Shown in pieces: positions 9,675 through 19,906 of a stretch of 64,000 bases of DNA; within the stretch, counting starts at the first letter, position 1, and every line of letters begins with the position of its first letter. The notes under the pieces were generated by a model, which was given only the letters and a program-made list of their open reading frames with translations, searched no databases and had not been told where the DNA came from. Origin of the DNA: Chimaeribacter arupi (lineage in GTDB: Bacteria > Pseudomonadota > Gammaproteobacteria > Enterobacterales > Enterobacteriaceae); assembly GCF_002858805.1 (NCBI RefSeq), contig NZ_PJZI01000001.1, forward strand, positions 186,001-250,000, written 5' to 3'. The translations under genes and the position numbers were made by a program.

Positions 9675-10682
9675 ATGATGAGTACCGTACGCCGCATGGC
9701 GCTGATTTTCGGGCTGGCACTCAGCCTGTTCTCTTCGCTGGCCTGTGCGCAGGAAACTGGCTGGGATCAGTACAAAACGCGTTTCCTGATGCCGGACGGC
9801 AGGATTGTTGACACCGCCAACCGCAATGTCAGCCATACCGAAGGGCAGGGTTTCAGTATGCTGCTGGCGGTGTTTAATGACGACCGCGCGACGTTTGACC
9901 AGCTGTTGAAATGGGCGGACAAAACCCTCTACCGCAAAGACGTCGGGCTGTATGCCTGGCGTTATGACCCGAATGCCAAAGATAAGGTGGCGGACAAAAA
10001 CAACGCCTCAGACGGTGACATGCTGATGGCGTGGGCGCTGCTGCTGGCCGGGGAAAAATGGCATAACTCCGTCTATACCGACGCCTCTGAGAAGTTGCAG
10101 GCGGCGATTGTGAAGCACAATGTCATTGAGTTCGCCGGGCATACGGTGATGCTGCCGGGCATTTACGGTTTTAACCACACCAGCACCATCACGCTCAACC
10201 CTTCCTACTTCCTCTTCCCGGCGTGGAAAGCGTTCTACCAGCACAGCCACCTGAAGGTGTGGAAATCCCTGAATGATGATGGGCTGGCGCTGCTGAAGCA
10301 GATGGATTTCGGCAAGGTTGGCCTGCCGACTGACTGGGTGACGATGCAGGCAGACGGCACCCTGACACCGGGCAAAGGCTGGCCGCCGCGCTTCAGTTAT
10401 GACGCCATCCGCATCCCGCTCTACATCAGCTGGGCGGAACCGAATTCCCCGGCGCTGCAACCTTTTATCCGTTACTGGCAGGGCTACCCGCGTGAAAATA
10501 CCCCGGCCTTTATTGATGTGCAGAGCGGCGCAAAAGCTGACTATCCGCTGTCGCCGGGGATGCTGGCAATCCGCGACGTGACGCTCGGCAATAACTTCTA
10601 TGTGAATGACACCCTGACGCCGGATGACGGCTACTACTCTTCCGCCCTCCAGCAACTCGCTTACTGGTCACTGCAAAAATAG
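9675..10682 (+). CDS. bcsZ: Endo-beta-1,4-glucanase BcsZ (GH8)
   Basis: BcsZ is the periplasmic family 8 cellulase that accompanies bacterial cellulose synthases and trims the product. The 335-residue precursor has a signal peptide ending at about residue 25 (SSLACA|QETG). The GH8 catalytic glutamate is in HTEGQGFSM (E56), and the base region in ASDGDML (D113/D115) is intact, so it should be active. ATG codons at 9675 and 9678 are both usable starts. It follows bcsD after a 57-base gap and is the last gene of the operon, immediately followed by a strong terminator. In E. coli bcsZ lies between bcsB and bcsC, so its position here is different. Confidence 0.95.
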   Translation: MMSTVRRMALIFGLALSLFSSLACAQETGWDQYKTRFLMPDGRIVDTANRNVSHTEGQGFSMLLAVFNDDRATFDQLLKWADKTLYRKDVGLYAWRYDPNAKDKVADKNNASDGDMLMAWALLLAGEKWHNSVYTDASEKLQAAIVKHNVIEFAGHTVMLPGIYGFNHTSTITLNPSYFLFPAWKAFYQHSHLKVWKSLNDDGLALLKQMDFGKVGLPTDWVTMQADGTLTPGKGWPPRFSYDAIRIPLYISWAEPNSPALQPFIRYWQGYPRENTPAFIDVQSGAKADYPLSPGMLAIRDVTLGNNFYVNDTLTPDDGYYSSALQQLAYWSLQK

Positions 10683-10696
10683 CCGTAAGCTGAAGG

Positions 10697-10723
10697 AAAA
10701 AACCGGGGAGACCCGGTTTTTTT
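10697..10723 (+). terminator. Rho-independent terminator of the bcs operon
   Basis: AACCGGG and CCCGGTT arms enclose a GAGA loop (10701-10718) and are flanked by an A-run and a T-run. It begins 15 bases after the bcsZ stop and separates the bcs operon from the convergent dpp operon. Confidence 0.9.
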
Positions 10724-10783
10724 ATGCCGGTAAGGTGGCCAGGACGTAGCCGCTACTTGATCGGTAGTGCGGACAGCGCCCAT

Positions 10784-10811
10784 AAAAAAGGGCGCGATTG
10801 CTCGCGCCCTG
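10784..10811 (-). terminator. Rho-independent terminator of the dpp operon
   Basis: Read on the minus strand, an AGGGCGCGA arm, a short loop and a matching TCGCGCCCT arm are followed by a T-run. It lies about 18 bases beyond the dppF stop. Confidence 0.88.
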
Positions 10812-10828
10812 GGTGGTTTTTAGAGGGA

Positions 10829-11831
10829 TCAGCCGTGGGCCGGTGCGGCCTGTTTTGCTTTTTCCTGCTCGTCCTGATCCACCGCGAAGCAGGCCACCAG
10901 CTGGTCGCCGTACTGCTTAAGTTGCGGCTGCTGCTGCGGGCAGATGTGGAACGCCCGGCGGCAGCGGGCATTGAAGGCACAGCCCGGCGGTGGGTTGAGC
11001 GGGCTGGGCAGCTCGCCGGTAAGCTTGATGCGCTCGCGGCGCTGGTCCGGGTTCAGGCGCGGCGTGGCAGAGAGCAGCGCCTGGGTGTACGGGTGGCGCG
11101 GGTTGTTGAAGATCGCCTCTTTGGTGCCCTTCTCCACACAGCGGCCGAGGTACATCACCATCACCTCATCGGCAATGTGCTCCACCACCGACAGGTCGTG
11201 CGAGATAAAGACGTAAGACAACCCCAGCTCCTGTTGCAGATCCATCATCAGGTTAAGCACCTGCGCACGCACTGACACGTCGAGCGCGGAGACCGGCTCA
11301 TCGGCAATCACCACGTCCGGGTTGAGCATCAGCCCGCGCGCGATGGCGATACGCTGGCGCTGGCCGCCGGAGAACATGTGCGGGTAACGGTCGTAGTGCT
11401 CGGTTTTCAGGCCGACTTTCGCCATCATCGCCAGCGCTTTTTCCCGCCGTTCCGCCCCGCTCAGCCCGGTGTTGATCAGCAGCGGCTCTTCCAGAATCTG
11501 CCCCACTTTTTTACGCGGGTTCAGCGAGCCGTACGGGTTCTGGAACACGATCTGAATCTTCTGGCGGCGCAGCTTTTCGGCTGTCTCATCCGGTTTCAGC
11601 AGATCCTGGCCCTGATAGTACAGCTCACCGCCGGTCGGGATTTCAATCATGGTCAGCAAACGCCCCAGCGTGGACTTACCGCAACCGGACTCGCCCACCA
11701 CCGCCAGCGTTTTGCCGCGTTCCAGCGTGAACGAGACGCCATCCAGCGCTTTTACCATGCGTTCCGGGGCGAACAGCCCTTTTTTCACCGGGTAGTGCTT
11801 TTTTAAATCAATCGCCTGTAACAGCGGCGCA

Positions 11832-11842
<11 letters not shown>
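10829..11842 (-). CDS. dppF: Dipeptide ABC transporter ATP-binding protein DppF
   Basis: DppF is one of the two ATPases that power DppBC uptake of di- and tripeptides. The 337-residue protein is close to E. coli DppF (334) over its whole length. Walker A is GESGCGKST, the signature is FSGGQRQR, the Walker B aspartate is in VVIADEP and the switch histidine in FISHDLS. The C-terminal oligopeptide-transporter extension with the cysteine pair CAFNARC is present. The MTTNAPLL start is chosen over an in-frame upstream ATG because it matches the family start and overlaps dppD by only 11 bases. It is the last gene of the dppABCDF operon. Confidence 0.97.
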
Positions 11843-12872
<1,030 letters not shown>

Positions 12873-12882
12873 CGTGCGTCCT

Positions 12883-13800
12883 CTACTGCTTGAGTTTGGG
12901 GTCGAGGGCATCACGCAGGCCATCCCCCATCAGGTTAAATGCCAGTACCGTCAGCAGGATCACCAGGCCGGGGAAGGTCACGACCCACCAGGCGCTCTGG
13001 GCGAACTGCAACACATCGGAGAGCATTGTGCCCCACTCAGGCGTCGGGGGCTGCGCGCCCATACCGAGGAAGCCGAGTGCCGCCATATCCAGGATGGCGT
13101 TGGAAAAGCCCAATGACGCCTGCACAATCAGCGGTGCCAGGCAGTTGGGCAGGATGTTGACGAACATCTGGCGCATCGCGCCTGCACCCGCCACCCGGGA
13201 GGCGGTGACGTAGTCGCGGTTGACTTCCACCAGCACCGCCGCGCGCGTCAGGCGCACATAGTGCGGCAACGCCACAAAGGTCAGCGCCAGCGAGGCGTTG
13301 ACGATCGACGGGCCGAAAATCGCCACCAGCACCAGCGCCAGCAGCAGGCTCGGCAGCGCCAGCATGATGTCCACCACGCGCATGATGATGATGTCCGTCA
13401 TGCCGCCGAAGTAGCCGGCCAGCAGGCCGAGCACCACGCCCATCAGCAATGACAGCACCACCACCAGGCAGCCCACCAGCAGCGACAGCCGCGCGCCGTA
13501 CATCAGGCGTGACAGGATATCGCGACCGACGTCATCGGTGCCGAGCAGGAATTTCCAGCTGCCGCCCTCCTGCCAGACCGGCGGTTTCAGCAGCGCATCG
13601 CGGAACTGTTCCGCCGGGGCGTGCGGGGCGAGGAAACCGGCACCAATCGCCAGCACCAGCATGATGATGATGTAGACCAGCCCCACCACCGCCCCTTTGT
13701 TACGTTTAAAGTAGTGCCAGAACTCCTGCATCGGGGTCATCGGCACCGGCGCGGTGCTGCGTTGTGACTCTGTGCCGACCGGCTCACTGATTTGAGACAT
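12883..13800 (-). CDS. dppC: Dipeptide ABC transporter permease DppC
   Basis: Inner-membrane permease that forms the dipeptide channel with DppB. The 305-residue protein has a cytoplasmic N-terminal segment, a first helix around residues 35-60 ([20 protein letters not shown]) and further membrane spans. The conserved loop that docks the ATPases contains [21 protein letters not shown], close to the family EAA motif. It ends ten bases before dppD and starts ten bases after dppB, so the genes are co-transcribed. Confidence 0.96.
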   Translation of the reverse strand: MSQISEPVGTESQRSTAPVPMTPMQEFWHYFKRNKGAVVGLVYIIIMLVLAIGAGFLAPHAPAEQFRDALLKPPVWQEGGSWKFLLGTDDVGRDILSRLMYGARLSLLVGCLVVVLSLLMGVVLGLLAGYFGGMTDIIIMRVVDIMLALPSLLLALVLVAIFGPSIVNASLALTFVALPHYVRLTRAAVLVEVNRDYVTASRVAGAGAMRQMFVNILPNCLAPLIVQASLGFSNAILDMAALGFLGMGAQPPTPEWGTMLSDVLQFAQSAWWVVTFPGLVILLTVLAFNLMGDGLRDALDPKLKQ

Positions 13801-13810
13801 GTGCGCCCCC

Positions 13811-14830
13811 CTATTTCTTGTGTCGGATACGTGGGTTGACCACGCCGTAGAGCAGATCTACCAGCAGGTTAACCAGAATAATCAGGGTCGCGATCAGCAG
13901 CACCCCACCCTGCACCACCGGGTAGTCACGCCGTTGCAGCGCATCGATCAGCCAGCGGCCCAGCCCCGGCCAGGAGAAAATCGTCTCCGTCAGGATGGCG
14001 CCTGCCAGCAGCGTGCCGACCTGCAGGCCGATCACCGTGACCACCGGCAGCATGGCGTTGCGCAGGGCGTGGATGATGATCACCCGCATCCGGCTGACGC
14101 CCTTGGCGCGCGCGGTGCGGATGTAATCCTCACCCAGCACTTCCAGCATCGAGGAGCGGGTCATACGCACAATCACCGCCAGCGGGATGGTGCCGAGCAC
14201 AATCGCCGGCAGGATCATGTGCATCACCGCGTCTTTGAAGTCACCCGGCTCGCCCCAGAAGAAGGTGTCGATCAGCATAAAGCCGGTCAGCGGCAGGGTG
14301 TCGTCGAGGAACACGGTATCGCTGATGCGCCCGGAAACCGGCGTCAGGTTCAGCTGCACCGAGACCAGCATCACCAGCATGATGCCCCACCAGAAAATCG
14401 GCATCGAATAGCCGGTCAGTGAGATGCCCACGGCGGTGTGGTCAAAAATAGAGCCGCGCTTCACCGCAGCCAGCACGCCGACCGGGATGCCCACCACCAC
14501 CGCAAACAGCATGGCGCAGATGCCCAGCTCCAGCGTGGCGAGGAAACGCGGGATGAACTCATCCCAGACCGGGATGCGGCTTTTCAGCGAGATGCCCAGA
14601 TCGCCCTGGAGCACGGCACCGATGTAATGGAAGTACTGCTGATACAGGGGCTTGTCCAGCCCCATCTCGGCCATCAATTGCGCGTGGCGCTCGGCGGAGA
14701 TGCCGCGTTCACCGGCCATAATGGTCACCGGGTCACCGGGGATCAGGTGGACAAACGCGAAGGTCAGCAGGGTAATGCCGATAAACGTTGGGATAACCAG
14801 CCCCAAACGCCGGAGTATGAACTGAAACAT
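13811..14830 (-). CDS. dppB: Dipeptide ABC transporter permease DppB
   Basis: Inner-membrane permease partner of DppC. The 339-residue length equals that of E. coli DppB. The N terminus MFQFILRRLGLVIPTFIGI and the following LIPGDPV motif are hallmarks of this permease family. The ATPase-coupling loop (EVLGEDYIRTARAKGVSRMR) carries the EAA-type motif. It is separated from dppA by a 183-base gap with strong hairpins, which should make dppBCDF less expressed than the binding protein. Confidence 0.97.
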   Translation of the reverse strand: MFQFILRRLGLVIPTFIGITLLTFAFVHLIPGDPVTIMAGERGISAERHAQLMAEMGLDKPLYQQYFHYIGAVLQGDLGISLKSRIPVWDEFIPRFLATLELGICAMLFAVVVGIPVGVLAAVKRGSIFDHTAVGISLTGYSMPIFWWGIMLVMLVSVQLNLTPVSGRISDTVFLDDTLPLTGFMLIDTFFWGEPGDFKDAVMHMILPAIVLGTIPLAVIVRMTRSSMLEVLGEDYIRTARAKGVSRMRVIIIHALRNAMLPVVTVIGLQVGTLLAGAILTETIFSWPGLGRWLIDALQRRDYPVVQGGVLLIATLIILVNLLVDLLYGVVNPRIRHKK

Positions 14831-14853
14831 AACCCGAACTCTCTGTATAAAAT

Positions 14854-14998
14854 GCCCGGAGAACCGTAGCTCGCCGGGCTTATTTAAGGCTCACATCTGA
14901 ATCGGGCGCAGCGGAAAACCGCGCCCCAACAGCTCACAGTAGTCACATATCGATCCATCGATAAAAGCAGGGACGGCACAGGCCGGGAACCTGTGCCG
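14854..14998 (-). promoter_or_regulatory. dppA-dppB intercistronic hairpins
   Basis: Two inverted repeats lie in the gap. The one nearer dppA has 9-bp arms CGGCACAGG/CCTGTGCCG at 14974-14998. The one nearer dppB has arms GCCCGG/CCGGGC at 14854-14879. The first is followed, on the minus strand, only by a mixed C/T stretch rather than a clean T-run. It therefore looks more like an mRNA-stabilising or partially terminating structure than a full terminator. This arrangement is typical after binding-protein genes, where it keeps the binding protein in excess over the permease. Confidence 0.7.
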
Positions 14999-15013
14999 GA
15001 TGCCGTGGCGGCA

Positions 15014-16621
15014 TCACTCCATAGAGACGTTTTCGAAGTGGTGTTTGCCCAGCGGGTCAACAACGTAGCCTTTCACCTCTTTGCGCACCGGCTCATAGAC
15101 GGTGGAGTGGGCGATGATCAGCGCCGGGGCCTGGTCATGCATCACGACCTGCGCCTGTTTGTAGTACTCAATACGCTTGTTGTGGTCGGATTCAGCACGG
15201 GCCGGCTGGATCTGGTCTTCAAACGGCTTGTAACACCATTTGGAGTAGTTCGAGCCTTGTTTGGCCGCATCGCAGCTGAACAGGGTGGCGAAGAAGTTGT
15301 CCGGGTCCCCGTTGTCGCCGGTCCAGCCCATCATCACCGTCTGGTGCTCGCCCGCTTTGGCGCGCTTGAGGTATTCGCCCCACTCATAGGTCACGATGTT
15401 GGCTTTCACGCCGATTTTCGCCCAGTCAGACTGGATCAGCTCCGCCATGCGGCGGGCGTTCGGGTTATACGGGCGCTGCACCGGCATTGCCCAAAGGTCG
15501 ATGCTGAAGCCGTCCGCCATCCCGGCCTCTTTCAGCAGCGCCTTGGCCTGCTCCGGGTTGTAGTCGTAATCTTTGATGTCGTTGTTGTAGCTCCACATCG
15601 TCGGCGGGATCAGGTTTTTGGCGGACTGGCCGGCACCCTGGTAAACCGCGTCGATGATCGCTTTCTTGTTTACCGCCATGCTCAGTGCCTGACGCACTTT
15701 CACGTTATCCAGCGGTTTTTTCTCGACGTTGTATGACAGATAACCGACGTTCAGCCCCGGTTGCTGCATCAGGTTGATCGCTTTGTCTTTCTTCATTGAC
15801 GCGATATCAGCCGGGTTCGGGTACGGCATCACCTGGCATTCGTTTTTCTGCAATTTCGCATAACGCACGGAAGCATCCGGCGTGATGGAGAAGACCAGGC
15901 GGTCAATCTGCGGCTTGGTGCCCCAGAAACCATCAAAGGCTTTGTAGAGGATGCGTGAATCTTTCTGGTACTGGAGCAGCTGGAACGGGCCGGTACCGAC
16001 CGGGTTCAGGTCGATTTTCTCCGGCGTGCCGGCTTTCAGCATGTTGTCCGCATACTCCGCAGACAGGATGGACGCGAAGTCCATCGCCATGTCCGCCAGG
16101 AACGGCGACTCCGGGCGGGTCAGCACGAAGCGCACGGTGTGGTCGTCCACTTTTTCAATCTTGCTGATCAGGTCCGGCATCCCCATGCCCTGGAAGTACT
16201 CATAGCTGCCGCCGGAGACTTTGTGGTACGGGTTGGCTTCGTCTTTCTGACGGTTGAAGGAGAACAGCACGTCGTCGGCATTGAACTCACGCGTCGGCTT
16301 GAAATCCTTGCTGGTCTGCCACTTCACACCTTTACGCAGGTGGAAGGTGTAGGTTTTGCCGTCCGGGCTGATTTCCCACTTCTCAGCCAGGCCGGGCTGA
16401 ATCTCCGTGGTACCGATTTTGAATTCCACCAGACGGTTGTAGATCGGCACGGAGCTGGCGTCATACGTGGTACCTGAGGTGAACAACTGCGGGTTGAAGC
16501 CTTCCGGCGACCCTTCTGAACAGTAGACCAGCGTTTTCGCCTGCACGCCCGCTGCCACAGACAGTGCCAGCAAGCCCATGCCAAACTTCAGTATCCCTGT
16601 TTTTCCCAAGGAGATTCTCAT
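15014..16621 (-). CDS. dppA: Periplasmic dipeptide-binding protein DppA
   Basis: Solute-binding protein that captures dipeptides (and, in E. coli, also serves haem and peptide chemotaxis) and delivers them to DppBC. The 535-residue precursor has a signal peptide (about residues 1-28, ending GVQA|KTLVYC). It has the SBP family 5 opening 'LVYCSEGSPEGFNPQ' seen in E. coli DppA. It is the first gene of dppABCDF. Its leader contains a C/A-rich GcvB-like target site. Confidence 0.97.
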   Translation of the reverse strand: MRISLGKTGILKFGMGLLALSVAAGVQAKTLVYCSEGSPEGFNPQLFTSGTTYDASSVPIYNRLVEFKIGTTEIQPGLAEKWEISPDGKTYTFHLRKGVKWQTSKDFKPTREFNADDVLFSFNRQKDEANPYHKVSGGSYEYFQGMGMPDLISKIEKVDDHTVRFVLTRPESPFLADMAMDFASILSAEYADNMLKAGTPEKIDLNPVGTGPFQLLQYQKDSRILYKAFDGFWGTKPQIDRLVFSITPDASVRYAKLQKNECQVMPYPNPADIASMKKDKAINLMQQPGLNVGYLSYNVEKKPLDNVKVRQALSMAVNKKAIIDAVYQGAGQSAKNLIPPTMWSYNNDIKDYDYNPEQAKALLKEAGMADGFSIDLWAMPVQRPYNPNARRMAELIQSDWAKIGVKANIVTYEWGEYLKRAKAGEHQTVMMGWTGDNGDPDNFFATLFSCDAAKQGSNYSKWCYKPFEDQIQPARAESDHNKRIEYYKQAQVVMHDQAPALIIAHSTVYEPVRKEVKGYVVDPLGKHHFENVSME

Positions 16622-16647
16622 TGCGTTACTCCATAGATAGTGATGTG

Positions 16648-16655
16648 GTGTTGTG
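16648..16655 (-). promoter_or_regulatory. Candidate GcvB sRNA target site in the dppA leader
   Basis: On the minus strand the bases read CACAACAC, 27-34 bases before the dppA ATG, inside a longer C/A-rich run. The published GcvB target consensus is CACAACAY, and dppA is an established GcvB target in E. coli and Salmonella. Seen: the motif. Inferred: its use here. Confidence 0.65.
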
Positions 16656-17505
16656 TGTTATTTGTACAATCCGGCCTGTAATGTTTTTGTCGGTGGCCGG
16701 TTGCGGCTGACGCCGGGAGGCGTCTGAAGGAATACGGTGCGGGTGCCGGTGAAAGCGTTTACCGGCGTGTCCGGGTGCGTGGAATTCACCCGAACTATCC
16801 TCTGGTCATACCCCTGAGGCTACCAATTTGGCAACTGTTTGAGGTGACGTCAATATAACCAACGGGCATTTACACAGAGTGTGAGAAACAGCAAACAAAC
16901 ATAAAAAAAACCATTCTCTAACATATTCAGGATTAAATAATGAACAGTGAGAATTAGCAGGCGATTCGTCCCGCTGTAACAGTTTGTCTTCAGAGGTTTC
17001 CACCGCTAAAAAACGAAAAAACTTTTTCATCAAATGGCGATAATCTGAGCGGTTATCGCCGGGAAGTGCAGGAAAATCAGCGTAAAATGCTGACCCTTAA
17101 CCCAAAATGGGGAGCCTTTTTACCATAAGCTGTGCCTATGGCGATGACATCTGCCGCGTAACGAAAAAACGTCTCATTCCGCACTGGTCATTTTTTACCG
17201 GACAATATGCTGCCTGGCGGCCCTGCCCTCGGCAGAAGCCGCGGCAATCTTCTTCCCTTCCCTCCCGGCGTTTGCCCATCCACGTTCAGCTCCCTGGCCT
17301 CTATTACCCTAAGCTCAATGATCACTCCCAGGTGTGCTGTTAACACTTTTTAAAACTTTAAAAAGGCCGGGAAACAGCAGGTTATCCGGTACGGGAGGGG
17401 TTTGGCCGGGGTATTTCCCCGCGGTTTGCTAGGCTTATGACAGACGTAGTGATCACATCAGCAACGTTGCCGGGCATCAGGCCCGGTAACCAGAAAGGAG
17501 GCAAC
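16656..17505. other. Intergenic region between dppA and the SDR gene
   Basis: About 850 bases without a convincing gene. It should hold the promoters of dppA (leftward) and of the SDR gene (rightward), but no clear -35/-10 pair was identified. A perfect 7-bp inverted repeat (GCGATAA/TTATCGC, nine-base loop) lies at 17037-17059. Short frames here (75 codons minus, 78 codons plus) have no ribosome-binding site and no recognisable product. Confidence 0.6.
17466..17490 (+). promoter_or_regulatory. Inverted repeat in the leader of the SDR gene
   Basis: Ten-base arms GTTGCCGGGC and GCCCGGTAAC (one mismatch) around a 5-base loop end a few bases before the ribosome-binding site AAAGGAGG. It could be an operator or an RNA hairpin that limits access of ribosomes. 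No regulator gene is adjacent. Confidence 0.45.
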
Positions 17506-18270
17506 ATGCAACGATTCAGCAAAAAAGTCGTGGTGGTAACCGGTGCAGGTTCCGGTATCGGCGAATTCACTGCCAAACGCTTCGCCGAAGAAGGCGCGTC
17601 TGTGGTGCTGGTAGGCCGCACTGAAGACAAATTGCAGGAAACCTTACAGTCCCTGGCGGGTGGTGACCATCTGGTGCGCCCTACTGATATGGCAGAAGCA
17701 CAAGACGTTGAGCAACTGGCGGCAGACGTGCTGGCGAAATATGGCCGGGTCGATGTGGTCGTGAATAATGCCGGGGTCGCGGCCCAGGGCAGAGTCCATG
17801 AAGGCGATTACGAAAATTGGGAAAAGGCGATCAAGGTTGACCTGTATGGCGTATTCCATAGCTGCCGCTATTTCATGCCGGCGCTGATCAAAAGCCAGGG
17901 CAACATTGTTAACGTCTCGTCGGTGTCCGGGCTGGGCGGCGACTGGGGCATGAGTTTCTATAACGCGGCGAAAGGCGGCGTGACCAACTTCACCCGCTCA
18001 CTGGCGATGGATCACGGTGCCGACAACGTGCGCGTCAACGCGGTCTGCCCCGGCCTTATCATCACGCCGATGGCCGCTGACATCAAAAAGAACGAACCGC
18101 TGCTGGACGAGTTCCGCAAGCGTACCCCGCTTGGCCGCCCCGGCGAGCCGGAAGAGGTGGCTGCTGTCATCGCCTTCCTGGCGAGTGACGATGCGCGCTA
18201 CATCACGGGGGTCAACCTGCCGGTAGACGGCGGTATTACGGCGTCCAACGGCCAGCCGAAACAGGCCTGA
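17506..18270 (+). CDS. Classical short-chain dehydrogenase/reductase (SDR)
   Basis: A 254-residue NAD(P)-dependent oxidoreductase of the classical SDR family. It has the cofactor motif TGAGSGIG (12-19), NNAG (87-90) and the catalytic S139, Y152 and K156 (YNAAK). The 'GVNLPVDGG' C-terminal segment is also typical. The ATG at 17506 is chosen because AAAGGAGG precedes it at the right distance; an upstream in-frame ATG at 17437 has no such site. The substrate cannot be read from sequence. It is followed after 56 bases by a Rieske-FAD reductase gene with its own strong ribosome-binding site, so the two are probably co-transcribed. The pair sits where E. coli has nothing between dppA and proK, and looks like an insertion relative to that order. 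Confidence 0.88.
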   Translation: MQRFSKKVVVVTGAGSGIGEFTAKRFAEEGASVVLVGRTEDKLQETLQSLAGGDHLVRPTDMAEAQDVEQLAADVLAKYGRVDVVVNNAGVAAQGRVHEGDYENWEKAIKVDLYGVFHSCRYFMPALIKSQGNIVNVSSVSGLGGDWGMSFYNAAKGGVTNFTRSLAMDHGADNVRVNAVCPGLIITPMAADIKKNEPLLDEFRKRTPLGRPGEPEEVAAVIAFLASDDARYITGVNLPVDGGITASNGQPKQA

Positions 18271-18326
18271 TCCGGGCCTCTGTAAGACGCCCCTCTTCTT
18301 ACCACCCTACATAAAAGGAGCATGTC

Positions 18327-19865
18327 GTGGCCTATCAACAAGTCATCGCTTTATCAGCACTGACCGACAGCCAACCCGAACCGGTTACGCTGGGCGAGCA
18401 CAAGATCATGGTGGTCCGGCGCGGCGATCGCGTGCACGCCTTCCAGGCAACCTGCCCCCATGCCGGTGCGCCGCTGGCCGAAGGGGCCGTGTGTGACGGT
18501 AAGCTGGTGTGCCCGTGGCACAAAGCGGTGTACTCGCTGGATGACGGCATGCTGCTCGAGCCGCCCGCTCTGGAAGGGCTGACCCGCTATGCAGTGAAAA
18601 CAGAAGCCGGTGCGGTATGGGTCGACCCGGACATCGCCCTGCCGCCGGCCAGCCCGGACGCGCCGGATGACAAAGGCACGCTGGTGATCCTCGGTGCCGG
18701 GGCGGCCGGCAGCGCGGCGCTGAGTGCGCTGCATGAACGCGGCTACCGCGGCCGGATCATCACCATTGATGCCGAAAAACAGGCGGGTTATGACCGCACG
18801 GCACTGAGCAAATTCGTGCCGATGGGCAATATGGCGGTGGAAGAGGTACCGGGGCTGCTGGACGATGGCGTCACCGGTGAGGCCAATGTGGAGCGCATTA
18901 CCGCACGGGTGGCGCAGCTCGACAGCCCGGCGCGCACGCTGGTGCTGGAAGACCAGCGCCGCATCACCTTTGACTCCCTGCTGATTGCCAGCGGCGGGCG
19001 GCCCCAGGTGCCGGATCTGCCGGGCGTACACCTCAGCGGCATCCATGTGCTGCGTAATCTCCAGCATGAGAAAACCTTGCTGCATGCGGTGGACACCCTG
19101 AAAAAGCTGGTGATCGTCGGCAGCAATTTCATCGGCATGGAAATGGCCGCTGCCCTGCGCAAACGCGGCATTGAGGTGACGGTGATTGCGCCGCATCCGC
19201 TGCCGTTCGAAGCACAGTTCGGCCCGCGCATTGCGCACTATTTCCGTGAGCTGCATGAGTCACACGGGGTGACGTTTGTGGATGGCGAAGCCGCCGGATT
19301 CCGTGGTGATCGCCGGGTCACGGCGGTGCAACTGAAAGATGGGCGGGAAATTCCTACTGATTTGGTGCTGCTGGCGACCGGCATTGAGCCGGTGACCTCT
19401 TTTATCCATGACTTGCCGCTGTGTGAAGACGGCAGCCTGCGGGTAAATCAGGCGATGCAGGCGGCGGAAAACATCTATGCAGTCGGGGACATCGCCACCT
19501 TCCCTTATGAGGGCAACCCGATCCGCATTGAACACTGGCGGGTTGCGCAGCAGCAAGGGCGCGTCGCGGCGATAAACATGCTGGGCGGGGACGAGGTCTT
19601 CGACCGCATCCCGTTCTTCTGGACACAGCATTACGGCACCCGGTTCGACTACCTTGGCCACCCGCAACGCTGGGATCAGATCGATCTGATCGGATCGCTG
19701 GAGGGGCAGGACTTTGTGGCGCTGTATGGCCTGAAAGAGCAACTGGTCGCCGTGGTGGCAACCGGCCGGGAACGCACCACCGGCAGGTTGATGATGGAAA
19801 TGCAAAAGCATGAGCTGAGCATGGCCCATGCCCGGCGGGTGGTGCATGAAACTGCCCAGGCGTAA
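18327..19865 (+). CDS. Rieske [2Fe-2S]-FAD/NAD(P) oxidoreductase fusion (ferredoxin reductase-like)
   Basis: The 512-residue protein has an N-terminal Rieske domain with CPH (C43, H45) and CPWH (C62, H65), the complete CxH-X16-CxxH ligand set. A pyridine nucleotide-disulfide reductase domain follows. The FAD motif is GAGAAGSAA near residue 125, the NAD motif VGSNFIGMEMA near 270, and the second FAD motif YAVGDIATFP near 390. This order is that of AIFM3-like or self-sufficient ferredoxin-reductase proteins, which pass electrons from NAD(P)H through FAD to an iron-sulfur partner. The start is GTG at 18327, six bases after AAAGGAG; the nearby ATG at 18322 is out of frame. A terminator follows directly. 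The electron acceptor is unknown; the preceding SDR may belong to the same pathway. Confidence 0.9.
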   Translation: MAYQQVIALSALTDSQPEPVTLGEHKIMVVRRGDRVHAFQATCPHAGAPLAEGAVCDGKLVCPWHKAVYSLDDGMLLEPPALEGLTRYAVKTEAGAVWVDPDIALPPASPDAPDDKGTLVILGAGAAGSAALSALHERGYRGRIITIDAEKQAGYDRTALSKFVPMGNMAVEEVPGLLDDGVTGEANVERITARVAQLDSPARTLVLEDQRRITFDSLLIASGGRPQVPDLPGVHLSGIHVLRNLQHEKTLLHAVDTLKKLVIVGSNFIGMEMAAALRKRGIEVTVIAPHPLPFEAQFGPRIAHYFRELHESHGVTFVDGEAAGFRGDRRVTAVQLKDGREIPTDLVLLATGIEPVTSFIHDLPLCEDGSLRVNQAMQAAENIYAVGDIATFPYEGNPIRIEHWRVAQQQGRVAAINMLGGDEVFDRIPFFWTQHYGTRFDYLGHPQRWDQIDLIGSLEGQDFVALYGLKEQLVAVVATGRERTTGRLMMEMQKHELSMAHARRVVHETAQA

Positions 19866-19882
19866 TGGGCATCTGTTTCCCA

Positions 19883-19906
19883 GGCCGCCTGCAGGCGGCC
19901 TTTTTT
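19883..19906 (+). terminator. Rho-independent terminator after the reductase gene
   Basis: GGCCGCC and GGCGGCC arms with a TGCA loop are followed by six T residues. Confidence 0.92.

Noticed and set aside
14974-14998. Full Rho-independent terminator between dppA and dppB
   Set aside because: The stem is strong but the following minus-strand sequence is not a T-run, so only attenuation or stabilisation is claimed.
16806-17033. 75-codon minus-strand frame upstream of dppA
   Set aside because: No ribosome-binding site, composition of the product looks random, and it occupies the expected dppA promoter region.
17107-17343. 78-codon plus-strand frame before the SDR gene
   Set aside because: No ribosome-binding site and a low-complexity, Arg/Pro/Ser-rich product with no recognisable feature.
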